NCBI GenBank assembly: GCA_963719165.1
Contig: CAVRAV010000001.1
Location: forward strand, 1,364,001-1,428,000
Length of the DNA: 64,000 nt
DNA from: JAOUEA01 sp963719165
GTDB taxonomy: Bacteria > Actinomycetota > UBA4738 > HRBIN12
Direction: 5' to 3'
In this document: in pieces, positions 38,053 through 47,624 of the stretch
How positions within the stretch are numbered: the first letter of the stretch is position 1
Layout: each line of letters opens with the position of its first letter
Position numbers and translations under genes: made by a program
Notes under the pieces: generated by a model
What the model saw: only the letters and a program-made list of their open reading frames with translations
What the model was told of the DNA's origin: nothing
Database searches by the model: none

Positions 38053-39393
38053 ATGGCGATCGACCCGAAGCACCCGTATCGAGGCACCGCGATGGACCGT
38101 CGAGCGTTCCTTCGCCGCGCCGCCGCCGCCGGGATCGCCCTGCCGTCGATGGCCGCGATCCTCGCCGCCTGCGGCAGCGGTGCACAGGAGGCCGTGGCGA
38201 CGGGTTCGGCGACCACGTCGGGCAGTTCGGCGACCAACCCTTACGGCACGGGAGGGATCGGAGGAGCGCCCTACCCGCTGGCGCGGATCGACGCCCCCGT
38301 CACCTGGACCGTGCAGGCGGACAACCCTGTGATCGACAGCGGCATGGCGCCCGAGAAGAACGCCACCCTCCAGGTCATGCGGTGGCCGTTCTACATCGAC
38401 CCCGGGCTCCTGAAGGCCTTCGAGCAGAAATACGAGTGCACGATCGTGCAGACGCAGTTCGGCGACATGGACAAGGGCATCGCCAAGATCAACTCCGGCC
38501 AGGGCGACTTCGACATCATGATCGGCATGAGCCTGCAGTACCTGGGGCGCTCGATCGCGGCCAAGCTCATCCGGCCCATCAACCACGACTACGTTCCCAA
38601 CCTCAAGGCGAACGTGTACGGGTCCTTCCAGAGCCCCTTCTACGACGTGGGGGCGCAGTTCTCGCTCCCGTACGCGGTCTGGTCAACGGGGATCTTCTGG
38701 CGCAACGACAAGCTCGACATCGATCCCGCGAGCATGTCGAACCCCTACGACGTGTTCTTCGACCATCCGCCGAAGGACAAGACGCACCTGCTCGCCAACG
38801 CGCAGGACGTCCTGGCGATGCCGATGTTCCGCGACGGTGTGACGGACGTGAACGCCGCCGACGCGGCCGCCATCACCAAGGCCAAGGAGGACGTCGCGTC
38901 GATCGCGCAGATGGTGGGCAACATCTCCTACGACCACGACGACTACACCGACGTTCCCGAGGGCAAGGCGTACCTGCACCAGACGTGGTCGGGGAACGCG
39001 AGCGACGCCGTGGTGTTCCTCGCGAACAAGAGCGACGCCGACAACCTCTCGTACTACTGGCCTGGGTCGGACGGACATCCGGGCAACGTCGACAACGACA
39101 CCATCGTGTTGCTGACGAGTGGGAAGAGCCCCGTGCTGGCGCACCTGTTGGCCAACTGGCTCCTGGAGAACGGCAACGCGCTCGCGAACTTCACGAACAT
39201 GACGGGCTACCAGCAGCCCGTGCATTCGTTCACGCCGCGGTCGATGGTCGACAGCGGGATCGTCCCGGCTCATCTCGCCACGGTGATCGTGAGCGAGGAG
39301 GACTTCGCCAAGGGGTCGCGAGAGCTGGAGCTCCCTCCTGACCTCGACAGCCTGTGGCAGTCGGCGTTCCAGGAGTTGCAATCGGGTGTCTAG
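38053..39393 (+). CDS. potD: Spermidine/putrescine-type ABC transporter substrate-binding lipoprotein
   Basis: 446 aa PotD-like periplasmic-type binding protein. The N-terminus has a Tat-like motif MDRRAFLRRAAAAG and a lipobox LAAC at about residue 40, so it is probably exported folded and lipidated. Core family features are LQVMRWPFYIDPGLLKAFEQ, FDIMIGMSLQYLGR and SLPYAVWSTGIFWRNDKLD. ATG 38053 is used; ATG 38092 directly before the RR motif is also possible. The ligand could be a polyamine or another small cation. It is followed by two permeases with overlapping starts. Confidence 0.88.
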   Translation: MAIDPKHPYRGTAMDRRAFLRRAAAAGIALPSMAAILAACGSGAQEAVATGSATTSGSSATNPYGTGGIGGAPYPLARIDAPVTWTVQADNPVIDSGMAPEKNATLQVMRWPFYIDPGLLKAFEQKYECTIVQTQFGDMDKGIAKINSGQGDFDIMIGMSLQYLGRSIAAKLIRPINHDYVPNLKANVYGSFQSPFYDVGAQFSLPYAVWSTGIFWRNDKLDIDPASMSNPYDVFFDHPPKDKTHLLANAQDVLAMPMFRDGVTDVNAADAAAITKAKEDVASIAQMVGNISYDHDDYTDVPEGKAYLHQTWSGNASDAVVFLANKSDADNLSYYWPGSDGHPGNVDNDTIVLLTSGKSPVLAHLLANWLLENGNALANFTNMTGYQQPVHSFTPRSMVDSGIVPAHLATVIVSEEDFAKGSRELELPPDLDSLWQSAFQELQSGV

Positions 39394-40357
39394 CGGCTCC
39401 ACCTCGCTGACCCGGCGGGGGCGGCGGGCCCGGGACCGGCTCGCGGCCCGTGAGCGGGGAGCCTGGGCGCCGCGCTGGTTCTGGCCGAGCTTCTCCGCTC
39501 CCGCGACGATCTATCTGCTCGTCTTCTTCGCCTTCCCCTTCTACGTGGTGATGGCCGTGACCTTCGGCTCGGTCGACCCGATCCTGCGCCAGCCGGTCCC
39601 GGCCTGGAACCCCGCCACGTGGAGCCCCGCGATCCTCACCTTCACGATGTCGAACATCGTGCATTCCGACGGCCTCTACTACACCGCCTTCATCAACACG
39701 TTCCTCTTCGTGGGGATCGCCACGTTCCTGTGCCTGCTGATCGGCTACCCGTTCGCGTACTTCCTGGCGCGTCGCGCCGGTCGGTTCCGCGCCGTGTTCG
39801 TCGTGGCGTTCTTCGCGCCCTTCTGGATCTCCTACATGTTGCGGATGCTGGCCTGGATCTCGTTGCTGCAGGACGAGGGATACGTGAACAAGGCGCTGGA
39901 GAAGCTCGGCGTCATCGCCCAGCCCTACCCCTGGCTCTCGGGCAAACCGGTGACCCTGATCCTCGGCCTGGTCTACGGGTACGTGCCGTTCATGATCCTG
40001 CCCCTGTTCGCCACGCTGGATCGCATCCCTGCCTCGCAGCTTGAGGCCGGCCGCGATCTCGGCGCGAGTCCCGCTCGGACCTTCCGGCGCGTGACGCTGC
40101 CGCAGTCCCGCCAAGCGATCCTCGCCGGGTTCGTGATCTGCGGCCTCCCGATGTTCGGCGACTACTACACGCAGCAGCTCCTGGCGTCCACGCCCAAGAC
40201 GAGGATGATCGGTAACGCCATCAAAGACTCGCTCGACGTGCCGATCTTCGTGCAGCGAGGCGCCGCGCTGATCCTGGTGCTCCTCGTCATCCTGGTCCCC
40301 GCGATCATGTACTACCTGTGGAGCACCAACCGGGCGGCGTCGGAGATCACCGCATGA
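39386..40357 (+). CDS. potB: ABC transporter permease, PotB-like
   Basis: 323 aa with six membrane helices. The EAA loop that contacts the ATPase is QLEAGRDLGASPARTFRRVTLP. GTG start overlaps potD by 8 nt. The N-terminal 35 residues are Arg-rich and cytoplasmic. It forms a heterodimer with the next product. Confidence 0.9.
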   Translation: MSSGSTSLTRRGRRARDRLAARERGAWAPRWFWPSFSAPATIYLLVFFAFPFYVVMAVTFGSVDPILRQPVPAWNPATWSPAILTFTMSNIVHSDGLYYTAFINTFLFVGIATFLCLLIGYPFAYFLARRAGRFRAVFVVAFFAPFWISYMLRMLAWISLLQDEGYVNKALEKLGVIAQPYPWLSGKPVTLILGLVYGYVPFMILPLFATLDRIPASQLEAGRDLGASPARTFRRVTLPQSRQAILAGFVICGLPMFGDYYTQQLLASTPKTRMIGNAIKDSLDVPIFVQRGAALILVLLVILVPAIMYYLWSTNRAASEITA

Positions 40358-41253
40358 GCGCGTCCGCGGGGATCGGATCTGCTCCGCGCGGGGGCGGGCT
40401 CCGTGAGTGGATCGGCAACCCGTGGGCGCGGACGCGCTTCCTGTGGGTGGTCGGGATCGGCTACGTCTTGTGGTCGCTGATCCCGGTGGCGGAAGCGGTC
40501 CTCTTCTCCTTCAACAGCGGTCGCTCGATCACGCGATGGCAGGGATTCTCGCTGCGCTGGTATCTCGGCGGTGCCGACTCGGTGCTACACGACCCCTCGC
40601 TCCAGCACGCGATCGTCCAGAGCGTGAAGCTCGCCCTGCTCACCTCGGTGGTCGCGGTGCCCCTGGGGGTCGCGTTCGCGCTGGCCTTGCATCGATGGCG
40701 AGGACGCGGAGCGGCCTCGGCGAACTTCATGATGTTGTTCTCGTTCGTCACTCCAGAGCTGATCCTGGCGGTGTCCTTGTTCCTCTTGGTCCTCAACGTG
40801 TTCCGGGTCATCGGGTTGGGCACGGCGGGCCAGCTGGTCGGCCTGGTGGTCCTTTCGCTCGCGTATCCGGTGATCATCGTGCGCGCCCGACTGTTCTCGC
40901 TCGGAACCTCCTATGAGGAGGCGGCGATGGACCTGGGCGCCTCTCCCACGCGTACGCTCGCGCGGGTGACCCTGCCGCTGCTGGGGCCCTCCATCTTCGC
41001 GAGCGCCGCCATCATCTTCGCGTTCGTCTTGGACGACTTCGTCATCGTGAATCAGCTGTCCCGGGATGCCTCGACCGAGACGGTCTCCATCGCGATCTAC
41101 GCGGCCGCCCGGACCTCACCCACCCCCGCGGTGAACGCGATCGGCACGATCATGCTGGCGACCTCGACGCTGCTCATCGTGATCGCGGCGTCGGTCTATC
41201 GCCGCTCCGCCCGGCGGCGCGGCGAGGCCGCCCGGGTGGACGCCCTCGGCTGA
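40354..41253 (+). CDS. potC: ABC transporter permease, PotC-like
   Basis: 299 aa with six helices. The EAA loop reads SYEEAAMDLGASPTRTLARV. ATG overlaps the potB stop (ATGA). No ATP-binding protein (PotA) gene follows; the next gene is a thioredoxin. The transporter must therefore use an ATPase encoded elsewhere. Confidence 0.9.
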   Translation: MSASAGIGSAPRGGGLREWIGNPWARTRFLWVVGIGYVLWSLIPVAEAVLFSFNSGRSITRWQGFSLRWYLGGADSVLHDPSLQHAIVQSVKLALLTSVVAVPLGVAFALALHRWRGRGAASANFMMLFSFVTPELILAVSLFLLVLNVFRVIGLGTAGQLVGLVVLSLAYPVIIVRARLFSLGTSYEEAAMDLGASPTRTLARVTLPLLGPSIFASAAIIFAFVLDDFVIVNQLSRDASTETVSIAIYAAARTSPTPAVNAIGTIMLATSTLLIVIAASVYRRSARRRGEAARVDALG

Positions 41254-41302
41254 TCGACCCGCGATCGCCACCGTGTTTCGCCCCTCGTAACGCACGCGGG
41301 GA

Positions 41303-41308
41303 TACCAT
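41303..41308 (+). promoter_or_regulatory. -10 box TACCAT of the selenothioredoxin candidate
   Basis: TACCAT lies 7 nt before ATG 41316, the same spacing seen at bcp and the adenosine deaminase gene. It decides the start at 41316 over the ATG at 41307, which lies inside the box. Confidence 0.42.
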
Positions 41309-41315
41309 GGGGTGG

Positions 41316-41870
41316 ATGTCACGCCGCTCACCTTCGCTGATCGCCGGCCTGCCGGTCATCCTCGCCATGGCCGTGCTGGCCGCGGCGTGCTCGTCGACGC
41401 CGGAGGCGGCCACGGTCCCGTCCCGATCGACGGCCCCTGCGACGGGCGCGAGCCCCGGGTCGGCCGTGCCCGCGACCCTCGACTTCACGGCCCCCAGGCT
41501 CGGCGGTGGGACCCTCAACGGCGCGGACTACGCGGGCCACGACACGGCGATCTGGTTCTGGGCGCCGTGGTGAAGCCAATGCCGGGCGTCCGCGTCCGGC
41601 GTCGCGCAGGTCGCGCGAGCGCGCACGGACGTGAAGTTCCTGGGGATGGCGGGACTCGCGGGCGAAGGTGACATGCAGGGCTTCGTCGACCAGTTCGGCC
41701 TTGGGTTCCCGCAGACGGCGAGCGAGGACGGACGGCTGTGGTCGCGGTTCGGCGTTCTGGGCCAGGCGGAGTGGCTCTTCGTCGCCAAAGATGGATCGAC
41801 CACCTTGGTGCCGCACGACCTGACGGGAGACGAGCTCTCGGCCCAGCTCGACCAGGTGTTCGGGGCCTGA
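41316..41870 (+). CDS. Secreted MPT53/DsbE-like thioredoxin with in-frame TGA at the CxxC motif (candidate selenoprotein)
   Basis: 184 codons read through one TGA at 41571-41573. The N-terminus is a lipoprotein-like signal (LAAACSS). After the thioredoxin strand IWFWAPW comes TGA, then SQCR: the stop stands exactly where the first Cys of WAPWCxxC is expected, giving UxxC (Sec86, Cys89). The same frame continues without break through VKFLGMAGLAGEGDM and FGVLGQAEWLFVAKDGS to a normal stop, matching the secreted thioredoxin family. The cis-Pro before the last strand reads Ala (GQAE), which is unusual and a caution. Alternatives are a TGC-to-TGA sequence error or a nonsense mutation. A hairpin follows the TGA. 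Sec would confer a reactive disulfide reductase or peroxidase-linked role outside the membrane. Confidence 0.62.
41581..41600 (+). promoter_or_regulatory. Possible bacterial SECIS hairpin
   Basis: GCCGGGCG (41581-41588) pairs with CGTCCGGC-side bases 41593-41600 including one G-U pair, leaving a TCCG loop. The stem begins 8 nt after the TGA and its loop lies 16-19 nt after it, within the range known for bacterial SelB-binding elements. GC-rich coding sequence forms such stems often, so this alone is weak. Confidence 0.35.
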
Positions 41871-41923
41871 GGCGGCCACGGGCCTGATTCAAGCCCTTCA
41901 ACAGGTCCGCCGATGGGTCCGGC

Positions 41924-42766
41924 ATGGGTCGAGACCGCCTTGCTCGGACGAGCTGGATCGCCACGGTGGTCGCGGGGGCGATCGCCCTGGGAGCCACCAC
42001 CGGGGTCGTTTCGATCGCCGGCCACCCCCGCGGCGACGTCGCGCACGCCGCGGTGGGCGTCTCTCGTGCGTTCGCGGATCGGCCCGGCCCCGACCGCGCA
42101 GAGATCGCGGCGGCAACGAAGCCGGCCGAGGTTCCTTCCCGGCACCGTCGAAGGCGTGCAGCAGCCGACTTACTGGTGCGCGTGCCCTCGTCCATGACGG
42201 TGCGGGCGCGACCCACGTCCGCCGCGCGACCGGTCGGAACGCTCCCGTCGAGCTCGAAGTACTACCACGTCGCGCTGACGGCCTGGGTCGAGTCCACCGC
42301 GAAGCACGGGCGCTGGGGCCGCGTGGCGATCCCGTACTCGTGGCCGCGTCGGGACGGCTGGATCCCACTCGGGGGCCTCAGCCGCTCTCGGACGCACGTG
42401 CAGGTCGAGGTCGACCTTTCGCGGCACTGGCTCACGGCAACGAAGTTCCACAAGATCTTGTTCGGCGCACGCGGCGCCACCGGGACCGCGTCGTCGCCCA
42501 CGCCGCCGGGCCACTACTTCGTGACGGATCGCATCCCCTTCGCCGCCGGTGGCCCGCTGGGTTCGTTCGCGTTCGGGATCTCGGGCATCCAGCCCCGCCT
42601 GCCGGCAGGCTGGAGCGGCGGCAACCAACTCGCGATCCACGGGACGAGCGACCCTTCGTCGATCGGTCGATCCGCCAGCGCCGGATGCATCCGGGTGAGC
42701 GAGCGCACCCTGCACCGTCTCATGCCGCTGCTGCGGCTGGGCACGCCGATCGTCATCACGCGCTAG
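41924..42766 (+). CDS. L,D-transpeptidase (YkuD domain), secreted
   Basis: 280 aa. A signal sequence or anchor (residues 10-32) precedes a linker with an SH3-like stretch (SMTVRARPTSAARPVG) and a YkuD domain. The catalytic motif is AIHGTSDPSSIGRSAS followed by AGCIRV, with His, Ser and Cys as required for 3-3 peptidoglycan cross-linking. A similar layout is seen in actinobacterial murein transpeptidases. ATG 41924. The TAG stop is shared with the opposite gene in CTAG. Confidence 0.9.
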   Translation: MGRDRLARTSWIATVVAGAIALGATTGVVSIAGHPRGDVAHAAVGVSRAFADRPGPDRAEIAAATKPAEVPSRHRRRRAAADLLVRVPSSMTVRARPTSAARPVGTLPSSSKYYHVALTAWVESTAKHGRWGRVAIPYSWPRRDGWIPLGGLSRSRTHVQVEVDLSRHWLTATKFHKILFGARGATGTASSPTPPGHYFVTDRIPFAAGGPLGSFAFGISGIQPRLPAGWSGGNQLAIHGTSDPSSIGRSASAGCIRVSERTLHRLMPLLRLGTPIVITR

Positions 42767-43309
42767 CTGGTCCGCCGCGAACGAGGGTCCGTCGCGGCCG
42801 CGACGAAGGCTCGTAGCTCGTCGAGATGTGCGTCGGCGTGGCGGAACGCGCCCTTCGGGCCCCCGAGGATCCCGCCTAGGCGGTCGCCCATGGGTTTGCG
42901 CGCCCTCGCGGTGGCGGGGCGCCGCCATCGCGCGTCGCTCAGGTCGCTCAGGCGCCCGATCAGCTCGCCATGGGTGGCCGCCGCCCGCCGGAACGCCTCC
43001 GGCGCAGACAGCCCGACCTTGCGCTCGTGGGCCGCGCGGTTCACGGCCGCCGTGCCCCTGGACCAGAGCTCCTTCTCGAACGCCGGCCCGTGGCCCTCTC
43101 CCCACGCGTCGAGGGCAGCGATCGCGAACTCCTCCCAGGTGGCGAGGTGGGAGATCAGGTCCTTCGGGGCCCACTCCCCGCCACCGAGCCCCGGTCGCGT
43201 CAAGGCCCTGCGGGGCAACGCCGGCGATCAGCGAGCGCACCGCTTCGTCGCCGCGGTCAAGGATGGCGATCGCCTGACGTCGCGTGGGGATCCGCTCCTG
43301 CTCGGGCAC
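42763..43309 (-). CDS. DinB/ClbS-like four-helix protein, one frameshift
   Basis: About 180 aa when frames are joined near 43199. Frame one gives RQAIAILDRGDEAVRSLIAGV; frame two continues with RPGLGGGEWAPKDLISHLATWE and ends AHLDELRAFV. That is the DinB/DfsB (ClbS) helical bundle with the conserved W-x-x-KDLI-x-H segment and a second His in FRHADAHLDE. ClbS members are cyclopropane hydrolases or protective proteins, but most DinB relatives have unknown roles. GTG 43309 has TAGGCT 6 nt upstream. The frame break is probably an indel error. Confidence 0.65.
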
Positions 43310-43315
43310 GGAGCG

Positions 43316-43321
43316 AGCCTA
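43316..43321 (-). promoter_or_regulatory. -10 box TAGGCT, leaderless spacing
   Basis: TAGGCT on the minus strand, 6 nt before GTG 43309. No ribosome site is present. Confidence 0.42.
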
Positions 43322-43375
43322 GCGCGGCTGCTTCGGCGGCGGCGCGCCGGCCGAGGGGCCGGGTCGCCGACGCCC

Positions 43376-44690
43376 TCAGCCGAGCACGGGTTCGCCCGTG
43401 ACGGCCACGCGCTCGATGAGATCGGCGCCCCGAACGCGGCCGGGGTCGGCCCGCACGTCGGCGGCGATGGCTCGCATGCGCGCCGCGAGGAGCTCGTCGC
43501 CGATCAGCCGATCGACGGCCCCGATCAACGCTTCGTCGGTCCAGTCATAGGTGGGCAGGCGCACCCCGAACCCCGTCTCCTCGAGCCGCTGCGCATTGTC
43601 GTACTGGTCCCAGAACAGCGGTAGCCCGATCATGGGCAATCCGAAATGGAAGCCCTCGCACACGGTGTTGTTCCCGCCGTGCGTGATGAGCAGGTCGCAC
43701 TGGGGAAGGATCGACGGCTGGGGAAGGAACTGGTCGCCGTACATGTTGGGCCCCAGCGTCATCTGGTGCTTCAGCGGCCCCATCGAGACGATGACCCGAT
43801 GCTCCGTTCGGCCCAGCGCATCGATCAGGCGCTGCATCAGGCCAAGATCCATGCATCCCAACGAACCGAGCGAGAGGTAGATCGACCTTCCCGTGCCCCG
43901 GCAGGTGCTCGTCCACGTCGAACGCCACCTCGCTGGTGCGGACCGTCGACTGCAAACGGTGCCAGGTGGCATCCAGGGGCTGCGAACGCGGATAGTCGGC
44001 CGCCTCCGGGAAGAGGTACAGGTTGCACCAGGGCGACGCGGTGTTGAACTCATCGGGCGGACAGGGCGCCACGCTCACGGAAGCCCGGAAGTCGTTGTGC
44101 TCGCCCAGCAGGCCCTCGTGTTGGCGATGGTATTCGTCCCGGAACGCCTGCCAGGGACCGGGGTCGTCCAGTGCGAGGCCCGAGAGGACGGGTGGCAGCC
44201 GGGCGTCGCGGATCTCCAACGGATTCGCCGAGACGAATCGCACCCAGGGACAGCCCGCGAGCTCGACCGCGGGGTAGCCCGTGACGTTGTCGGTCACCAC
44301 CACGTCGGGGCGGACGTCGTCCCAGATGTCCATCACGCGCTCGTGCGAATAGCGCTCGCCGGCCACGAGGGCCTCCCAGATGGGCTTGGTCACCGTCTCG
44401 ATCTGTTCGATCGTGGGCTTGCGGAACTCGGGCGCCGTGACGCGGATGAACTCCGCCCACGGATCCGCGGCGGCCTCGGTGTCCTCCTCCGGCGCGGCCA
44501 TGCGCATCAGGCGTTCGTCGAACCCCTTCGCCTCGAGCACGCCCTCGAACGACTCGTCTGCCACGAACACGATGCGGTGGCCGCGCTCCAGCAGGACATC
44601 GGCCATGGCCACGCAGTTGTTCGTAGGACCCCATGCGCCCGGCTCCGGGAAGAAGGCGATCGTCTTCGCGACGGTCCTCGCATCGGTCAT
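43376..44690 (-). CDS. Glycosyltransferase family 1, MGT/YjiC-like, one frameshift
   Basis: About 437 aa joined near 43885. The N-terminal domain (IAFFPEPGAWGPTNNCVAMADVL and later DVVVTDNVTGYPAVELAG) and the C-terminal nucleotide-sugar domain (SIYLSLGSLGCMDLGLMQRL, THGGNNTVCEGFHFGLPMIG, FWDQYDNAQRLEETGFGV) are both complete. The latter holds the family HGG-x-N/T-x-x-E/C-x-G signature. Members glycosylate lipids, macrolides or other small acceptors. The frames meet after EHLPGHGK with one extra base. ATG 44690 has GGGGGCCGGAG upstream. Confidence 0.82.
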
Positions 44691-44803
44691 CTCCGGCCCC
44701 CTGCTCGACGTGGTCTACCCGTCTACCTGCGGCCGGTAGGATAAGGGGTCGCCGGATCGCGGATCCCCCGGAGCCCGGTCAGCCAGATCGCAAGGAGACC
44801 CTC

Positions 44804-46406
44804 GTGCCCGCACCCGCCGGCCCCGCCCGACGCACGGCGCTCGCCGTGGCGCTCCTCACCTTGTTCTCCCCGCTCGCCCTCGCCGGCGGCAGCGCGAGCG
44901 CCCGTGCGTCGGCGCGAAGCTTGCACACGTCGCAGACCCCGGTGAGCGGGGCGCGCGCACGCCACCCCCGATCTGATCCGCCGCGACGAGGACGCGGGGA
45001 TCATCGGCCCGACGCTCGCCGCCCGCTACCTCCTGTGGGCCTTCACGGCCCCCGACCGGGTGCCCGCCGGCTACCGCAGCCCCGCCCCTTGGGACGGCAC
45101 GCTGCCCCTGCGGCACCTGCAACGATCGGTCTCGAAGCTGGGTCGAGGCAGGGCTGCCCGGACCGTGCGGGCCGGCGTGCGGCGACTCACGACCCTCCCC
45201 TGCCGGGGAGCCGCCGGCCCCCTGCCCGCGCGTGCCGCGACCGCTCACTTCTACATCGAATACCGGCCCTCGAGCCTGCGCAACATCAAGATCGGGGGGT
45301 ATACGAGCGCGCTCGAGACCACCTGGCGAACCGAGGTCGGGAAGTTCGGCTGGGCGGCGCCGCCGAAGGACCCCCGGCTCAAGGTTTCCGGCGGGCGCTA
45401 CCTCGTCCGGATCGAGAACCTGGGGCAACAGCTCTACGGGTACGTCACCAGCACGCACAAGGTGGGCGACAACCCGCACACCCCGTGGAACGACCGCGAC
45501 GCGCTCGGCTCGTGCATGGTGCTCAACCAGAACTTCGGCCCCTTCCCAGGGACGCCGCTGAACGCGATGCGCGCCACCGTGGCCCACGAGTTCAACCATT
45601 CCCTGCAGTTCGGCTACGGCGCCCTCAGCGGCCCCACGAAGGTGAAGGCCTCGTGGGTGGAGGGGGGCGCCACCTGGATGGAGGACGAGGTCTTCGATCG
45701 GTCCAACGACAACTACAACTACCTGTGGCCCGACGTGCGAAAGCCCATGCCGCTGTTCGACCCCAGCTTCCCCTACCCGTACTGGGTGGTCTTCCGCGCC
45801 ATGACCGAGCCCCTGGGGGGTTCGGGACGGGCGCTCGGTGGCCAGCGGGTCTTCCGCGCCTTCTGGGAGCAGCTGAGCAAGAACGCCTCCACGAACACCG
45901 CGGCGTTCAACCGGGCGTTCCGCAGCGTCGGGTCGTCGCTCGCGAAGGCCTACCACGACGCCGGCATCGCCCTGCGGTTCCTCATCCCGTGCGGGGGCGC
46001 AACCCCGGAGCCCTATTGCCTGGAAGAGGCGGCCGCGTACACATCGAAGGCCGGCGACAACCGCGATCACGCCTCGGTCAAGGACGCTCACAAACGCTCG
46101 TTCACGCTCGCGAACGATTTCGCCACCCACTGGATCGGGTTGCCGGACACGGGGAGCTATCCCGTCACGATCAAGGTCATGGACGGCGAGGGACGCCTGC
46201 GCGTCGGCATCGTCTGCCGCACCGTAGCGACGCTCACGGTGACGGAGCTCGGCACGGCGACGGCATCATCCCCACTGACGCTGGCGAACTACGTCGCGGG
46301 ACCGTGCGACGAGGTGACCGCGGTGGTCTCGAACGTCAAGATGACGAGCCCGTCGCCGTCCACGAAGACGACCACGGATTACCAGGTCGACCTCACGGGA
46401 CCGTAG
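44804..46406 (+). CDS. Secreted HEXXH metalloprotease-like protein, one frameshift
   Basis: About 534 aa after joining frames between 44946 and 44970, a GCGCGCGCAC run. A signal peptide (residues 8-32) precedes a prodomain-like region and a gluzincin-like site: TVAHEFNHSLQFGYG supplies HEXXH, and EGGATWMEDEVFDRSNDNYNY supplies the downstream acid and a conserved stretch seen in MXAN_6640-type putative metalloproteases. The C-terminal 130 residues look like a beta-sandwich. GTG 44804 follows AAGGAG; TAGGAT at about 44738 may be the promoter. The frame break is likely a sequencing indel. Confidence 0.75.
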
Positions 46407-46420
46407 CCGGGACGCGAGGC

Positions 46421-47365
46421 TCAGGCCACGCCGATCGGATCGGAGGATATGTCGCCCTTCACCGGCCCGAGGGGTTCGCCCAGCCGTGCGGCCACGCGCT
46501 TCAGGCGGTCGAGGTGTTCGAAGATCTCCTCGCGGGCCTGTTTCGCGACGTCGGTGAGACCGTCGATCTGGGCCAGCCGGAAGTGGTTCTCCAACACCGG
46601 GCGCAAGACCTGCTCGAGGTGGATCCGCAGGTTGTAGACGCCCGCGCTCGCCATCGCCTTCGCCTTGCGGCGGAACCCCGGGATCCCGGCGCCGGGCATG
46701 GCGAAGTTCAAGATCTGACGATGCATCGCCATGACCACGGCGGAAGGATCGAGCTCGATGGCGTTCATGGCCATGTCGCGATAGAAGACGTAGTGGAAGT
46801 TCTCGTCCGTGGCCACGCGGGCACACAACTTCTGCGCCGTCTCGTCCTTCGTGATCTCGCCCGTGTTGCGATGAGAGATCCTCGTGGCCAGCTCCTGGAT
46901 GGTGGTGAACACCACGCCGTCGAGCGGACCCTGTTCGGCGAAGGCGGGATACCAGCCCCGCAGGGCCTGGTCCATGCGGCCCTGCTCGAGGACCACGGGG
47001 TCCATGCCGCGCGTCACCGTGAGGAAGTCGCGGATCACGATGGCGTGACGTCCCTCCTCGGCCGTCCAGCGTCGCACCCACTCGCCCCATGCCTCGCCTT
47101 CGCCGAACGTGCGCCACAGCGCGAGGTGGTAGTAGGGCAGATTGTCCTCGGTGAGGAGGTTCACCTCGAGCGCCGTCTGCGCCACATCGGGCAGCGAGCT
47201 GTCGGCCGGCTGCCACGGCTCCTCCACGAAGTTGCGGCCTTCTTCGTAGGGAACGAAATCGTGGGGGAACCATTCGGAGGTGGCCGCGACGTGGCGGCCG
47301 AGCGCCTGCTCGACGGACGGAAGCAGCTCGTGAAGGATGGCCTTGTCGTTCACGGGATCGGTCAT
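46421..47365 (-). CDS. Acyl-ACP desaturase, DesA type
   Basis: 314 aa soluble diiron desaturase of the actinobacterial DesA1/DesA2 group, introducing a double bond in acyl-ACP or acyl-CoA. Diiron ligands lie in LLTEDNLPYYH, TAEEGRHAIVI, TTIQELATRISHRN and VATDENFHYVFYRD. It has no membrane helices. ATG 47365 follows AGAAGGAGT. It is divergent from the FAD oxidoreductase, DUF1365 and cyclopropane synthase operon, which also acts on unsaturated lipids. Confidence 0.93.
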   Translation of the reverse strand: MTDPVNDKAILHELLPSVEQALGRHVAATSEWFPHDFVPYEEGRNFVEEPWQPADSSLPDVAQTALEVNLLTEDNLPYYHLALWRTFGEGEAWGEWVRRWTAEEGRHAIVIRDFLTVTRGMDPVVLEQGRMDQALRGWYPAFAEQGPLDGVVFTTIQELATRISHRNTGEITKDETAQKLCARVATDENFHYVFYRDMAMNAIELDPSAVVMAMHRQILNFAMPGAGIPGFRRKAKAMASAGVYNLRIHLEQVLRPVLENHFRLAQIDGLTDVAKQAREEIFEHLDRLKRVAARLGEPLGPVKGDISSDPIGVA

Positions 47366-47624
47366 CGGTGACTCCTTCTAAACCTCGGCAGGGGGCGCCA
47401 CACGCATTGCAGAGGTTCGGCCCCGAACGACTGCCCATCGTCTGACACGCTGACCTGGTCGGCACAAGGTTGGCGTGCTTGGACGCCCAGGATACCGCGC
47501 AGCGCTCGTCGACGCAGCCGGTCCGCGGGATGGCCGGCGAGGCGGAGATCCCGGCCATCCGGTCGGCGTCGCGCTGCGAAGGCCAACCGTAGCCCGCAGG
47601 GACCCTGGGAGGAATGAGCCAATC
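47366..47624. other. Divergent intergenic region with inverted repeat
   Basis: No gene is seen. It separates the desaturase from the lipid-modification operon. The main structure is the inverted repeat at 47528-47560. Confidence 0.5.
47528..47560. promoter_or_regulatory. 10-bp inverted repeat between lipid genes
   Basis: GGATGGCCGG at 47528-47537 and CCGGCCATCC at 47551-47560 are perfect arms 13 nt apart, 65 bp before the GTG of the oxidoreductase. It may be an operator serving both directions or an mRNA stem. Confidence 0.35.

Noticed and set aside
41307..41573. Reading the thioredoxin region as two separate genes or a frameshift
   Set aside because: The sequence after the TGA is in the same frame and continues the same domain, so a frameshift is not needed; the TGA is the only interruption.
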